A stretch of 60,725 bases of DNA from Phytohabitans sp036906915 (lineage in GTDB: Bacteria; Actinomycetota; Actinomycetes; Mycobacteriales; Micromonosporaceae): positions 1 to 60,725 of the forward strand of contig NZ_JBAKHX010000045.1 of NCBI RefSeq assembly GCF_036906915.1, given 5' to 3'. The position numbers and the translations under genes are program-made. Positions 25,469 through 34,199 of this stretch are shown here, in pieces (positions within the stretch are counted from its first letter, which is position 1; the number at the start of each line of letters is the position of its first letter). The notes under the pieces are model-generated. The model was not told the origin of the DNA, made no database searches, and saw nothing but the letters and a program-made list of their open reading frames with translations.

Positions 25469-25867
25469 TTAGGGGCGTGCGTCGAATTGGGCGCGGGATT
25501 CGAAGACTCGGTCCATGTGCGTCTCCGCCCAGTTCTTGATCGCGATCATGACCGGAAACAGTTCATGGCCGAGCGGAGTGAGTTCGTAGTCGACGCGGAC
25601 CGGTACCGAGGCCGTGACCGTGCGGGTGACCAGGCCGTCGCGCTCCAGCGTGCGCAGGGTCTGGGTGAGCATCTTCTGGCTGACGCCGGCGATGCGGTTG
25701 GCGAGTTCGCTGTGCCGCTGCGGGCCGTCGGCGAGGGCTGGGATCACCAGTGCGACCCACTTGTCGGTGAGCCTGCTCAGCAGCTCGCGGGTCGGGCACC
25801 GTTGCAGGAACGCGTCGTAGTCGCGTTTGGCCTGTTCCCGGCGTTGTGCCGCGGTCGTCGTCGCCAT
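25469..25867 (-). CDS. HxlR family transcriptional regulator
   Basis: The 132-aa winged-helix protein shows the HxlR pattern: an N-terminal Cys in FLQRCPTRELLSRLTDKWV, a recognition region SELANRIAGVSQKMLTQTLR, and a wing with VRVDYELTPLGHEL. Members respond to electrophiles or redox stress, often through the conserved Cys (here about residue 24). GGAGG lies seven bases before the ATG at 25867, making that start better than the ATG at 25879. It is divergent from a quinone oxidoreductase and flanks a clear palindrome, so it very likely controls that enzyme. Confidence 0.9.
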   Translation of the reverse strand: MATTTAAQRREQAKRDYDAFLQRCPTRELLSRLTDKWVALVIPALADGPQRHSELANRIAGVSQKMLTQTLRTLERDGLVTRTVTASVPVRVDYELTPLGHELFPVMIAIKNWAETHMDRVFESRAQFDARP

Positions 25868-25887
25868 CTTGCCCTCCATCGGTGCCC

Positions 25888-25907
25888 TAGGTACTTTGCG
25901 GTACCTA
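25888..25907. promoter_or_regulatory. HxlR operator between divergent genes
   Basis: TAGGTAC and GTACCTA form perfect 7-bp arms around a 6-nt centre. The site lies 20 bp upstream of the HxlR ATG and 66 bp upstream of the oxidoreductase ATG. The GTAC-centred arms resemble known HxlR-type sites. Confidence 0.75.
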
Positions 25908-25973
25908 CTTTCTCATGGTGCCCGCTGGTTCGTACCGTCTTGGTGATCACGAGAGTCCACCAAGGAGGCAGCG

Positions 25974-26876
25974 ATGCGCGCAGTCAGCTATGCACAGTTC
26001 GGCGGGCCGGAGGTCCTGCACGTGGTTGACGTGCCGGTGCCCGAGCCGGGGCAGGGGCAGGTACGGGTGAGGGTCGCCGCGTCCGTCGTCCACCCGGTCG
26101 ACCTGATGATCCGCTCCGGTCGGTTCCCCGCCCCGCTGCCGACCGGTTTGCCGTACACGCCCGGCTGGGATGTGGCCGGCACCGTCGACGCGGTCGACTC
26201 GGCGGTCGATCAGTTCACGATCGGCGACGAGGTCATCGGCTTCTCGCCATGGCTGCAAACCACGGTCGGTGCCCACGCGGAGTACGTGGTGCTTGACGCG
26301 GCCTGGCTGACCCCCGCGCCCGCCGGCGTCCCCGCCACCGAGGCGGCGACCCTGCCGACCAACGGCCTCGCCGCCGCCCAAGCCCTCGACCTGCTCGCGC
26401 TCCCGGCGGGTTCGACGGTGCTCGTCACCGGCGCCGCCGGACAGGTCGGCGGGTTTGTCCTGGCGCTGGCCCGAGCGGCCGGCTTGCACGCCACGGGACT
26501 CGCCGGAATCGACGACCGCGCGTTCGTGGAGTCGCTGGGCGCGGCATTCCTGGCGCGCTCCGACGACCTGACGGGGATGTTCGATGCGGTCATCGACCTG
26601 GCGGTGATCGGTCCCTCGCTGCTGGACCTCATCCGCGACGGCGGCGGCTACGTGGCCGCGTCGCCTCCGCTTCGCCCGGAACCGGTGCGGGGAATCCGGA
26701 CCTTCGCGCTGGAGGTGCTACCGGACGGATCACGCCTGGGTGAACTGGTCAAACTCGTTACCAGCGGCGACATCCCGCTTCGGGTCGCCGGCGTATATCC
26801 CTTCGCCGACGCCGCGGCCGCTCACGACCGGCTGGCCCAAGGCGGCGTTCGCGGCGGCGTGGTGATCGCGCCATGA
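25974..26876 (+). CDS. zinc-independent quinone oxidoreductase (MDR superfamily)
   Basis: The 300-aa protein has the GroES-like N-terminal domain of medium-chain dehydrogenases (VRVAASVVHPVDLMIRSGRF, then GWDVAGTVDAV) and a Rossmann domain with VLVTGAAGQVGGFVLALARA at about 147-166. The zinc-ligand Cys/His set of alcohol dehydrogenases is absent, pointing to an NADPH:quinone or enone reductase. Such enzymes detoxify quinones and electrophiles in the cytosol. The divergent HxlR regulator and shared operator imply induction by such compounds. AAGGAGG precedes the ATG. Confidence 0.9.
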   Translation: MRAVSYAQFGGPEVLHVVDVPVPEPGQGQVRVRVAASVVHPVDLMIRSGRFPAPLPTGLPYTPGWDVAGTVDAVDSAVDQFTIGDEVIGFSPWLQTTVGAHAEYVVLDAAWLTPAPAGVPATEAATLPTNGLAAAQALDLLALPAGSTVLVTGAAGQVGGFVLALARAAGLHATGLAGIDDRAFVESLGAAFLARSDDLTGMFDAVIDLAVIGPSLLDLIRDGGGYVAASPPLRPEPVRGIRTFALEVLPDGSRLGELVKLVTSGDIPLRVAGVYPFADAAAAHDRLAQGGVRGGVVIAP

Positions 26877-26949
26877 CCCCAGCCAACCTCCGCCATGCGC
26901 GCCCCGACCGCCTTCCGGCGTCTGGCCGGTGATCGTGAGCGCCTTGGAG

Positions 26950-27076
26950 TACTGCGGCCGCAGCTTGGGCGTCTCGACGCGGACGAACTCGAACCCACCC
27001 GGACGATCTGGCCGAGATCGACCGCGCCGCCGCCGAGATTCCGGTGCAGGGCGACCGGTATCCCGAGCATCTGTAA
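26950..27076 (+). pseudogene. aldo-keto reductase C-terminal scar
   Basis: The frame ending TAA at 27076 reads DDLAEIDRAAAEIPVQGDRY followed by PEHL, the characteristic tail of actinobacterial aldo-keto reductases. The preceding DNA keeps only weak similarity, and the rest of the gene is missing. It lies directly behind the oxidoreductase and may once have been in the same operon. Confidence 0.55.
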
Positions 27077-27188
27077 CGGCTGATCGACCGCTGACCCGGC
27101 AATCCCGTATCTCTTTGGTGTGCTGCTAGTTGCAGGTAGTGCATGTAACGGATAATCCGGGCATCAGGTCGTCAAGGAGGCTGCCCCG

Positions 27189-27455
27189 ATGGGCCTGCCG
27201 GTGACAAGCGTCGACGTCGGGGACGTAGCCGACGTGCTGGCGCGGATCACGCCCTCGGTGGTGGTCCCGTTCCCCGAGCCGTGGGGCACCGCCGCGGCGC
27301 GAGCCGAGTTGGCCAGCGCACCCGCCGCGAGCCTTACCGGTGTACTCAGCGGCGGTGGGCGTGGCGATGGCCGGCACACCGCGTGGCTGGACGCCATGCG
27401 GGTCGCTGCGGTCTACCGGCAGGCGCAGGTGTCCAGCCTGCTGGTGCGAGTCTGA
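27189..27455 (+). CDS. small hypothetical protein upstream of epimerase
   Basis: I do not recognise this 88-aa protein. It has no signal peptide or membrane helix. A strong AAGGAGG lies eight bases before its ATG, and the epimerase GTG follows two bases after its stop, so translation is probably coupled. Codon use looks genuine. It may be a true small gene or the remainder of a larger one, since an aldo-keto reductase scar lies just upstream. Confidence 0.5.
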   Translation: MGLPVTSVDVGDVADVLARITPSVVVPFPEPWGTAAARAELASAPAASLTGVLSGGGRGDGRHTAWLDAMRVAAVYRQAQVSSLLVRV

Positions 27456-27457
27456 GC

Positions 27458-28390
27458 GTGCACGCGATGATCTGCGGCGGTGCAGGATTCATCGGTTCGC
27501 ACCTGACCGACCGGCTGTTGGCCGACGGGCACCAGGTCACCGTCGTGGACGACCTCAGCAACGGCCGGATGGAAAACCTGGCGGCGGCCACCGCCAGCGG
27601 GCGCTGTGAGCTGATCAAGCTCGACGTCGTCGACGCGCAGTTCGGATCCCTGGCGCGCTCCGTGCGGCCCGAGGTGATCTTCAACCTGGCCGCGCAGATC
27701 GACGTGCGGGCCAGCGTCGCCGACCCGCTGCGCGACGTGACAGCGAACGTGCTCGGCACTGTGGCGGTGCTGGAGGCGGCGCGCCACGCGGGCGTACGGA
27801 AGGTGGTGCTCGCCTCCTCTGTGGCAATCTACGGGCCGCCGAAACAGTTGCCCGTCCGAGAGGACACGCCGCCTCGCCCGCTGTCGCCGTACGCGGTCTC
27901 CAAACTCGCCGGCGAATTCTACCTGCGCCAGTACCACGACCTGTACGGCTTGGAAACCACCGCGCTGGTGCTCACCAACACCTACGGTCCACGCCAGAAC
28001 CCGCATGGTGAGGCAGGCGTGGTGGCCATCTTCGCCGCCGCTATGCTCACCGGCCGGCCGACGTGGGTCTTCGGCGACGGCGACAACCGACGCGACTACG
28101 TCTTCGTCGCCGACGTTGTCGACGCATTCGTCAGGGCGGCCGGACCCGCCGCCGCGGGGCAGCGGATCAACGTCGGCACCGGCCGCGGGGTCACCGACCT
28201 GGAACTGCACAGGGCAGTGGCCGAGGCGGTCGGTGGGGCGCCAGAACCGCAACGGGCGCCGCCACGCCTCGGCGACCTGCCGGCAATGGTGGTCGACGCG
28301 AGCGCGGCCGCCGAGATCCTCGGATGGCGGCCGCGCACCTCGCTAGCCGACGGGCTGGCCCACACGGTCGCGGCACTTCGGGACGCGTGA
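27458..28390 (+). CDS. NAD-dependent nucleotide-sugar epimerase/dehydratase
   Basis: The 310-aa short-chain dehydrogenase of the extended type has the NAD site GGAGFIGSHL (about residues 6-15), the catalytic YAVSK (Tyr about 144, Lys about 148) and the substrate region NTYGPRQNPHGEAGVV. This pattern is typical of GalE-like UDP-sugar 4-epimerases. It would supply an activated sugar for the polysaccharide operon that converges on it. The start is GTG at 27458 (VHAMICGGAG). Only 32 bp separate its stop from the end of the TylF-like gene, and no clear terminator is seen there. Confidence 0.87.
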   Translation: MHAMICGGAGFIGSHLTDRLLADGHQVTVVDDLSNGRMENLAAATASGRCELIKLDVVDAQFGSLARSVRPEVIFNLAAQIDVRASVADPLRDVTANVLGTVAVLEAARHAGVRKVVLASSVAIYGPPKQLPVREDTPPRPLSPYAVSKLAGEFYLRQYHDLYGLETTALVLTNTYGPRQNPHGEAGVVAIFAAAMLTGRPTWVFGDGDNRRDYVFVADVVDAFVRAAGPAAAGQRINVGTGRGVTDLELHRAVAEAVGGAPEPQRAPPRLGDLPAMVVDASAAAEILGWRPRTSLADGLAHTVAALRDA

Positions 28391-28422
28391 GCGAATGAGG
28401 GCGGCCCGGCTGTCGCAGCAAG

Positions 28423-29286
28423 TCAGACCGACCGCTGCCAGAAGCGGCAGGTCCAGTCGACCTGTTGAAGCTGATCGGTGATGGCGTATTCGGACCGGAA
28501 GTCGTCCACGGCCTGACGGCAGCCCCGCACCGCGTGGTAGTCGTCGACGATGACGTAGCCACCGACGGACAGCTTCGGATAGAGCGATCGCAGAGCCACC
28601 ATGGTGGAGTCATAGAGGTCCCCGTCGAGCCGTATGAGGGAGAGCTGTTCGATCGGTGCCGTGGGCAGCGTGTCCTCGAACCAACCCGGCAGAAACCTGA
28701 CCTGATCGTCCAGTAGACCGTACCGACGAAAGTTGTCCTTTACCTGGTCGAGTGACACCGCCAGGAACGGCTGGTTCCACAGTGCGTCCTCGACGTCCTC
28801 GACCCGCCGTGGGTCGGGCTTCGGCAGGCCACGAAAGGAGTCCGCGACCCAGACCACCCGATCCCGGTCGCCGTAGGCCTTGAGCGCGGCGCGCATGAAG
28901 ATGACCGCGCCGCCACGCCACACTCCAGTCTCGATCAAATCGCCGGGCACATCGCGGTCCAGAACGTCGGCGATACACTTTTCAAGGTTGTCCAGCCTGC
29001 GCAGGCCGATCATCGTCTCAGCCTCGGGCGGCCAGTCTCGCCCGTGCTCCCTCGCCTCGGCGTCGAAGGGAAACCGGCGAACAAGCTCGAGACCGCGCCG
29101 GTGCAGCAGATGCCGCCCACGGTGGTAGATCGCGCCGTGCAACGACCGGCGGCGGGGATGATATGGCATCCACATCTCCCCAAAGATGTGCCGGGTCAGG
29201 GTCTTCTTCAACAGGTCGCAGTACAACTGACGCGGGTCGTCCAGCGCCGGCGCGGTGACCCGCGTCAGGGACACTGTCTCGCTCAT
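28423..29286 (-). CDS. TylF/MycF-type O-methyltransferase
   Basis: The 287-aa protein belongs to the TylF/macrocin O-methyltransferase family: SAM motif GDLIETGVWRGGAVIFMRAA (about residues 110-129), VVWVADSFRGLP, and the metal/substrate aspartates in LIRLDGDLYDSTMVAL and GGYVIVDDYHAV. These are Mg2+-dependent enzymes that methylate sugar hydroxyls. As the last gene of the glycan operon it probably methylates a sugar of the repeat unit or its precursor. The ATG overlaps the stop of the Wzz-like gene (ATGA). Confidence 0.88.
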   Translation of the reverse strand: MSETVSLTRVTAPALDDPRQLYCDLLKKTLTRHIFGEMWMPYHPRRRSLHGAIYHRGRHLLHRRGLELVRRFPFDAEAREHGRDWPPEAETMIGLRRLDNLEKCIADVLDRDVPGDLIETGVWRGGAVIFMRAALKAYGDRDRVVWVADSFRGLPKPDPRRVEDVEDALWNQPFLAVSLDQVKDNFRRYGLLDDQVRFLPGWFEDTLPTAPIEQLSLIRLDGDLYDSTMVALRSLYPKLSVGGYVIVDDYHAVRGCRQAVDDFRSEYAITDQLQQVDWTCRFWQRSV

Positions 29287-30728
29287 GCGAACTCCTTAGG
29301 CTGAGATGCTTCTTCGCGCGTTCGACCGCCCGGCACGGACGGAGTCTGTGGATGCTGACCGGTGCGGCGCAACGGCGGCTCCGCTGACCGGCTGGCTGGG
29401 GAGTCCTGTGGCGCGAATGCCCATGGAAAACGCTGGCCGTCAGCGCCGACGGCGATGACTCCCACGAGGGGCAGGCCCAGTCGCTGGAGGAGCAGTGCGG
29501 CCCGCCTTGCCAGCGCCTTGCGGGTGACGCCGGTCCGCACGACCAGCACCACCCCGTCGACATGCTGGGCGAGCACTGCCAAGTCAGCGCCGGCGAGCAC
29601 CGGTGGCGTGTGGACGATCACGGTGTCATCGCGGTCGGCGAGTGTTCTGAGCAATGCGCCGAGAGGTTCGCCGTAGGTCGAGGCGCTGCCCGGAGTGCAT
29701 TCGTTCGGGTCACCGCAGAGGACAGTGATTGTTTCGTGTCCCGTTGGTGCTGGTACGTGACCATCGGCGAGGACCTGCTGCAAGGTGCGTCCGGCCGCCT
29801 CCGGGAAGTGCCCGTTGATCGCGGGCCGCCGCAATTGCCCTTCTACGAGCGTGACCCGATCATCGTGATGAGCGAACCCGAGTGCCAGGAGCGCTGCCAC
29901 CAGCGCCTTGCTGTCGTCATCGTGCGAGCTGGTGACCAGCAGCCGTCGGCGCGGTTGAGATGTCGTCAGCACGGTCAGCGCGGCTACCCCAGCATTGATG
30001 GCCTCGGCGACATCGTTGCGTGAAAAGAGCATGCGAGCGTGACGGTAGGCGAATCGGCGCGGGAGGCGTGGCAACACAGTCAGGACCGGCAGCCCAAGCT
30101 GAGCCTCGATCTGGCTGAGGTCACGGAGCCGATCGTCGAGGCGAGCGCGCATTCTGCTCAGCCCTAGCCCGGCAAGCAGACCTGCCAGCCCGCCGAAGGC
30201 AGCGTTCAGCGGCGGCCTCGGATTGGTGGGCCGGCTTGGCGGGCTCGCCCGGTCGAGCGGGCGCGTGGTGATGGTGTCACCCGCCCCGGTTCGTAGCAGA
30301 GCCAGTTGGCGGCTGACCGCACCGATTGCGGCGTTGGCGATCGCGGCGGCCTGCGTACCGGAGCGGGCGGTCGCGTGCACTGAAATGATTTGGACGCCTG
30401 GTTCGAAGGTGCTGTCGAGATGTCCGACCACCATTTCCGGCGGTAATCCGAGAGCGTTGGCGGTATCCAACGCGACCTCGCGAGACTCGGCCAGCTGAGC
30501 GATGGTCGGGGCCAGACTCTGGGCAAGGGTCAGGCCGGCCAACGCCTCGTTGGCCCGCCTGTTCACGCCTTCGGTCGTGACCACCATCGACGAGGTCGCT
30601 TCAAAGGTTGGCGGTGTGAATTCGGTTACTGCTTGAGCGCCGACCAGGCCGACGCACAGGCCGAGCAGCGGGAGGCCGGCGTGGCGCAAGACGGCATGCG
30701 ACACCGCGATGAAGCTGAACTTGCTCAT
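29283..30728 (-). CDS. Wzz-like chain-length protein with degenerate BY-kinase domain
   Basis: The 481-aa protein has a Wzz N-terminus (first membrane helix about 18-36; extracytoplasmic part; Pro-rich PSRPTNPRPPLNAAFGG before a second helix about 172-190) and a cytosolic P-loop domain of the bacterial tyrosine kinase type (about 260-445). All nucleotide motifs are altered. Walker A reads SSHDDDSKA, losing the Gly before Lys and the Ser/Thr after it. Walker A' reads VTLVEGQLRRP where VLLIDADLRRP is usual, and Walker B reads VIVHTPPVL without its Asp. No C-terminal tyrosine cluster is present. It probably controls chain length or assembly without kinase activity. Start and stop both overlap neighbours by 4 bp. 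Confidence 0.85.
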   Translation of the reverse strand: MSKFSFIAVSHAVLRHAGLPLLGLCVGLVGAQAVTEFTPPTFEATSSMVVTTEGVNRRANEALAGLTLAQSLAPTIAQLAESREVALDTANALGLPPEMVVGHLDSTFEPGVQIISVHATARSGTQAAAIANAAIGAVSRQLALLRTGAGDTITTRPLDRASPPSRPTNPRPPLNAAFGGLAGLLAGLGLSRMRARLDDRLRDLSQIEAQLGLPVLTVLPRLPRRFAYRHARMLFSRNDVAEAINAGVAALTVLTTSQPRRRLLVTSSHDDDSKALVAALLALGFAHHDDRVTLVEGQLRRPAINGHFPEAAGRTLQQVLADGHVPAPTGHETITVLCGDPNECTPGSASTYGEPLGALLRTLADRDDTVIVHTPPVLAGADLAVLAQHVDGVVLVVRTGVTRKALARRAALLLQRLGLPLVGVIAVGADGQRFPWAFAPQDSPASRSAEPPLRRTGQHPQTPSVPGGRTREEASQPKEFA

Positions 30729-31966
30729 GAGATCATCGCCTCTTGGTTCGTCTGATCCGACAGGTCCGATGTCGGCCGTGCGGCGGTGGTGCCGCTGTTG
30801 GATGAATGCGTCCCGTCAGCGGACTTGCCGGCGATCAGCTGCTCCCAGACGCGGCACAGGCTGTCGGCCACCCGATCCCAGGCAAACTGGGTAGCCGCCC
30901 TCGCAATGCCCCGTTCGGAAAGGCGTCTCGCGAGATCGGGACTGTCTCGCAGCTGCGCCAGACGGGCGGCCAGCCGGGCGGCATCGCCGGCTGGAAACGA
31001 GAGGCCAGCGTCGCCCATGACGTGCGGAATCTCTCCCACGTCGCTGCCCACAACCGGTAGACCGCTGGCCATCGCCTCGATCAGCACCCGTCCGAATTGT
31101 TCCCGCAACGGGACACCGATCCATGGCACGACGTTGCGCTGCAACACCTCGATCGAGGGCAGGACCAGGACGTCCATCTGGGCGAGCAGGCCGGACAGCT
31201 CGGCATGGTCTGCCCAGCCGTGCAACCTGATCCGGCCTGGCCGGCGAGTGGCGGCTTGCCTGACCTCGGGAGTCAGGCTGCCGTCGCCGACAAGCAACAG
31301 GTCGCAGTCTGCAAGCTCCACCGCGTGAAGGAGATCCCGTACACCCTTGTAGGGCTCAAGCCGCCCCACGAATCCGGCGGTGAAGCGCTGCGGGGGCCGG
31401 GCTGGGGCCTGTCGCGGCTTGAACACGTCGGTGTCCACACCCAGCGGGACAATGTCGGCGGGCCCCTGGTACCCCTTCGTGCGCAACACATCGAGCGCGG
31501 CGGGGGTGATCGGGAAAGCATGGTCGACCGCACGGTATGCCCGCCGTTCGAGCAGCGGAAACGGGACCGGAAACCTGATGACGATGTTCTGCGCCGCGTA
31601 CAGCGTTACCGGCACGCGCGGCCACAGCCGCCGACGCTGCCGGAGCACCTGCCAGGTGCTGAGGTAGGCGGCTTCGCCGATGATGTGTATGACGTCCGGG
31701 CGCTGGCCGGTGAGCAGGCGGCCGGCGCCGGGCCGGAACAGCACCGAGGCCATGTGCCCGGTGAGGTCTTCGCCGAGCAGGTGCGGCAGCACGTGATACC
31801 GCAGCCGAGGGCACTGTCGAGCCTGGCGTTGTAGCTCCCGGCGCGTCACCTCTGACACATCGGCGGCAAGCACCGTGACCGCGACGTCGGGCCGCTTGCA
31901 GAGAGCGGCGAACAGCGCGGTCCAATGCTCGGTGCGCTTGCCCACTGCGGTGATCAGTAAATGCAT
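30725..31966 (-). CDS. GT4 family glycosyltransferase
   Basis: The 413-aa enzyme has GT-B architecture. The N-terminal domain begins MHLLITAVGKRTEHW and includes DVIHIIGEAAY. The C-terminal nucleotide-sugar domain shows GFVGRLEPYKGVRDLL, LLVGDGSLTPEV and the retaining-GT4 EQFGRVLIEAMASGLPVVGS motif with the catalytic/donor-binding Glu pair. It is cytosolic and would transfer a sugar onto the lipid-linked repeat unit. The ATG shares one base with the stop of the upstream GT2 gene (TGATG), which fixes the start. Confidence 0.9.
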   Translation of the reverse strand: MHLLITAVGKRTEHWTALFAALCKRPDVAVTVLAADVSEVTRRELQRQARQCPRLRYHVLPHLLGEDLTGHMASVLFRPGAGRLLTGQRPDVIHIIGEAAYLSTWQVLRQRRRLWPRVPVTLYAAQNIVIRFPVPFPLLERRAYRAVDHAFPITPAALDVLRTKGYQGPADIVPLGVDTDVFKPRQAPARPPQRFTAGFVGRLEPYKGVRDLLHAVELADCDLLLVGDGSLTPEVRQAATRRPGRIRLHGWADHAELSGLLAQMDVLVLPSIEVLQRNVVPWIGVPLREQFGRVLIEAMASGLPVVGSDVGEIPHVMGDAGLSFPAGDAARLAARLAQLRDSPDLARRLSERGIARAATQFAWDRVADSLCRVWEQLIAGKSADGTHSSNSGTTAARPTSDLSDQTNQEAMIS

Positions 31967-32919
31967 CACGGCGCCTCCAGCCTCTTGCGGGTCGCGGTGA
32001 GGGCGATCCGGGTCACTTCGGTCCACGCGCGCGCCCGCGCAGCCGCCGTCTGTGGCCGCATGGGAAGACGGACGCCAGCGAGTCCGATTCCGATGAGCGC
32101 GCGAAGCAGAACCACGACCCGCACCGGCTGAAAGGTGGAACGTCGATGTCGGGCGAAGAACAGCAGCATGCTGCGGTACAGGTGCGGCCAGGTCTGAGTC
32201 GGGTCCTCGGTGCTGCTGCCGCCGCCGGAATGAGTCGCCTCCACGGTGGGTACGTAGACGACCTCTTTTCCCCGCCGACGGGCCTGCAGACACAGCTCTT
32301 CGTCCTCGTAATAGAGGAAGTACTTCTCGTTGAGACCGCCGATGTCGGTCATCAGGCAGGTACGCACGGCGAGGCAGGCGCCCGACAGCCAATCAACGCT
32401 TACCGCTGTACCCGATCCGCGACACGCGTCATAGGCGCGCCGACGCCGGTTACCGCTCAGCATCCGGCGCAGCGCCACCGGTGCCAGGTTTCCGCCGAAC
32501 CGGGAGGCCACGACGCTGGCCAAGGACTCGAATGGATGGGCACTGATGGCCACCCGCCCGTCCGCACCGATGAGGCGGGGACCGACGATGCCCACCTCGG
32601 GCCGCTGGCGCAGTACGTTGACCAGCTCGCGTGCCGTGGTTTCCGGCAGCACGCAGTCCGGGTTGACCAGCAACGTGATGTCCGAGTCGACCCCGTGGAG
32701 AGCCTGGTTGACCGCTGCCGCGAAGCCGACGTTGACCTGGTTGGCGATCATCTCGACGCTCGGGAAATCCTTGGTGACCAGTGCAACGGTCCGATCCCTG
32801 GAGGCGTTGTCGACCACCCGCACGGTCAGGCCGGCACGGCACAGCGCGGCCAGCGACTCGCCGATGCGCTTCTCGGAGTTGTGGGTGACGACGATCGCGG
32901 TTGCGCCCAGCGGGGTCAT
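31966..32919 (-). CDS. GT2 family glycosyltransferase
   Basis: The 317-aa protein has the GT-A fold of GT2 enzymes: TAIVVTHNSEKRIGESLAAL, VRVVDNASRDRT, and the metal-binding DxD-like NPDCVLP at about 100. WLSGACLAVR and the acidic YYEDEELCLQARRRGKEV follow. This is the rhamnosyltransferase-like subgroup. A C-terminal amphipathic or membrane segment (about 265-285) may anchor it. It would add an inverting sugar to the glycan. GGAG precedes the ATG, which overlaps the stop of the Wzy-like gene (ATGA). Confidence 0.9.
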   Translation of the reverse strand: MTPLGATAIVVTHNSEKRIGESLAALCRAGLTVRVVDNASRDRTVALVTKDFPSVEMIANQVNVGFAAAVNQALHGVDSDITLLVNPDCVLPETTARELVNVLRQRPEVGIVGPRLIGADGRVAISAHPFESLASVVASRFGGNLAPVALRRMLSGNRRRRAYDACRGSGTAVSVDWLSGACLAVRTCLMTDIGGLNEKYFLYYEDEELCLQARRRGKEVVYVPTVEATHSGGGSSTEDPTQTWPHLYRSMLLFFARHRRSTFQPVRVVVLLRALIGIGLAGVRLPMRPQTAAARARAWTEVTRIALTATRKRLEAP

Positions 32920-34199
32920 TTCGGCACTCCTGATGGTCGCGTAGTCAGCCCTGGTCGACTGGCCAGTAGTGTCAGCGCGGGGAACAGTCCGAGTTCCCAG
33001 TGCCCGTCGGTCGGCCCGGCGAACAGGGCCGCGGCTAGGAAGCCACAGGTCAGCGCCGCGAAGGCGAGTGCCATGCCGCTTCGCTCGGCCAGCCCCGCCC
33101 GCAGCGCCCGGAACACCGGCCACAGCACTATGCACAGTCCGACGAGCCCGAGATTGGCCAGGATCGTCACATAGAACGCGTGATAGGTCGGGCCGACGTC
33201 AGTGGCGGCGAAGCCAGCCAGGTAGGTGTCGGGTATGGACTGTCCCAAACCGGCACCCACGAACGGGCGAGCGGCAAACACGTCGAGGCCAACCGACGAC
33301 TCCGATACCCGGTACCCGGAGGATCGTTGCAACTCCTGCACGGCAACCGACGCCCGGTCCCGTACACCCGAACTAACGACGAGGCAGGCCAGCAGGAGGG
33401 CGCCGGCAACCACGGCAGCAGCGGCCACCCAGCGGCGGATGGCCACCCGACCGCGTATCAGCATCACCAGCGCCGCGACGCCCGCGGCGAGCCAGATGGC
33501 CCGGTAGGAGGCCAGCGCCACATCAGTGGTGAACGCGGCGGCCAACACGACCAGCCCGGCACGACGCCAGCCCCGGGTGCGCCCGGCCAGAACGATCATC
33601 GGAGGTATCGCCAGCAACGGGATGAGCCCCCCGTGACGACCCGGGGCAGCCATCGCGGTGCCGACGAGGGCGGCCGCGGCGGCGACGTAGAGGATCCCGG
33701 CGGCCCTCATCCGTCGAGCGCTGGTCAACGTGTGAGTGGCGAGAAAGAAGTAGGCCGGGATGACCGCGACCTGATAAGCCGCCACCATGACGTGCATAGG
33801 CAGGTTGCCGACGGCAAGCCCGTACACCGCCGCGGCCGCGGTGAGCGCGACGATCGCCAGCATGGGGACGTCGGCACCGGTTCGAGCGGGCCGCTCATCA
33901 TCGGGGATGACGGCCCGCCGCGTCATCAGCGCGGCACCACCGGCTGCCAGGACGAGCACATGCGCGGTGACGACCGAGCGCACCTCGCCGTCGCCGATCA
34001 TGGCACCCGCCACCGCGCCGCCAACGATGCCGACCGGCAGCACCGCCCATGGCCACAGCATGAAACCGATCCAGCACAGGACCGTTCCCGTGGCGAGAAT
34101 GCCCAAGTCGCCAGGGAAAGACACCAGCAGGCCCGCCGTCGCCGCCCCGAGCGCCGCCGCGGTCAGTGGGACCAGCGGCACGACGACACTCGCCCTCAT
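32916..34199 (-). CDS. Wzy/O-antigen ligase-like polytopic membrane protein
   Basis: The 427-aa protein has about 11-12 membrane helices and a large outer loop near residues 290-340 (VQELQRSSGYRVSES, then ARPFVGAGLGQSIPD and GPTYHAFYVTILANLGLVG). The FVGAGLG and H-x-x-x-x-x-x-L-G-L-V-G signatures are typical of Wzy_C/O-antigen ligase family proteins. It would polymerise repeat units or ligate the glycan outside the membrane. The start at 34199 (MRASVVVPLV) overlaps the stop of the preceding glycosyltransferase by 4 bp. Confidence 0.85.
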   Translation of the reverse strand: MRASVVVPLVPLTAAALGAATAGLLVSFPGDLGILATGTVLCWIGFMLWPWAVLPVGIVGGAVAGAMIGDGEVRSVVTAHVLVLAAGGAALMTRRAVIPDDERPARTGADVPMLAIVALTAAAAVYGLAVGNLPMHVMVAAYQVAVIPAYFFLATHTLTSARRMRAAGILYVAAAAALVGTAMAAPGRHGGLIPLLAIPPMIVLAGRTRGWRRAGLVVLAAAFTTDVALASYRAIWLAAGVAALVMLIRGRVAIRRWVAAAAVVAGALLLACLVVSSGVRDRASVAVQELQRSSGYRVSESSVGLDVFAARPFVGAGLGQSIPDTYLAGFAATDVGPTYHAFYVTILANLGLVGLCIVLWPVFRALRAGLAERSGMALAFAALTCGFLAAALFAGPTDGHWELGLFPALTLLASRPGLTTRPSGVPK

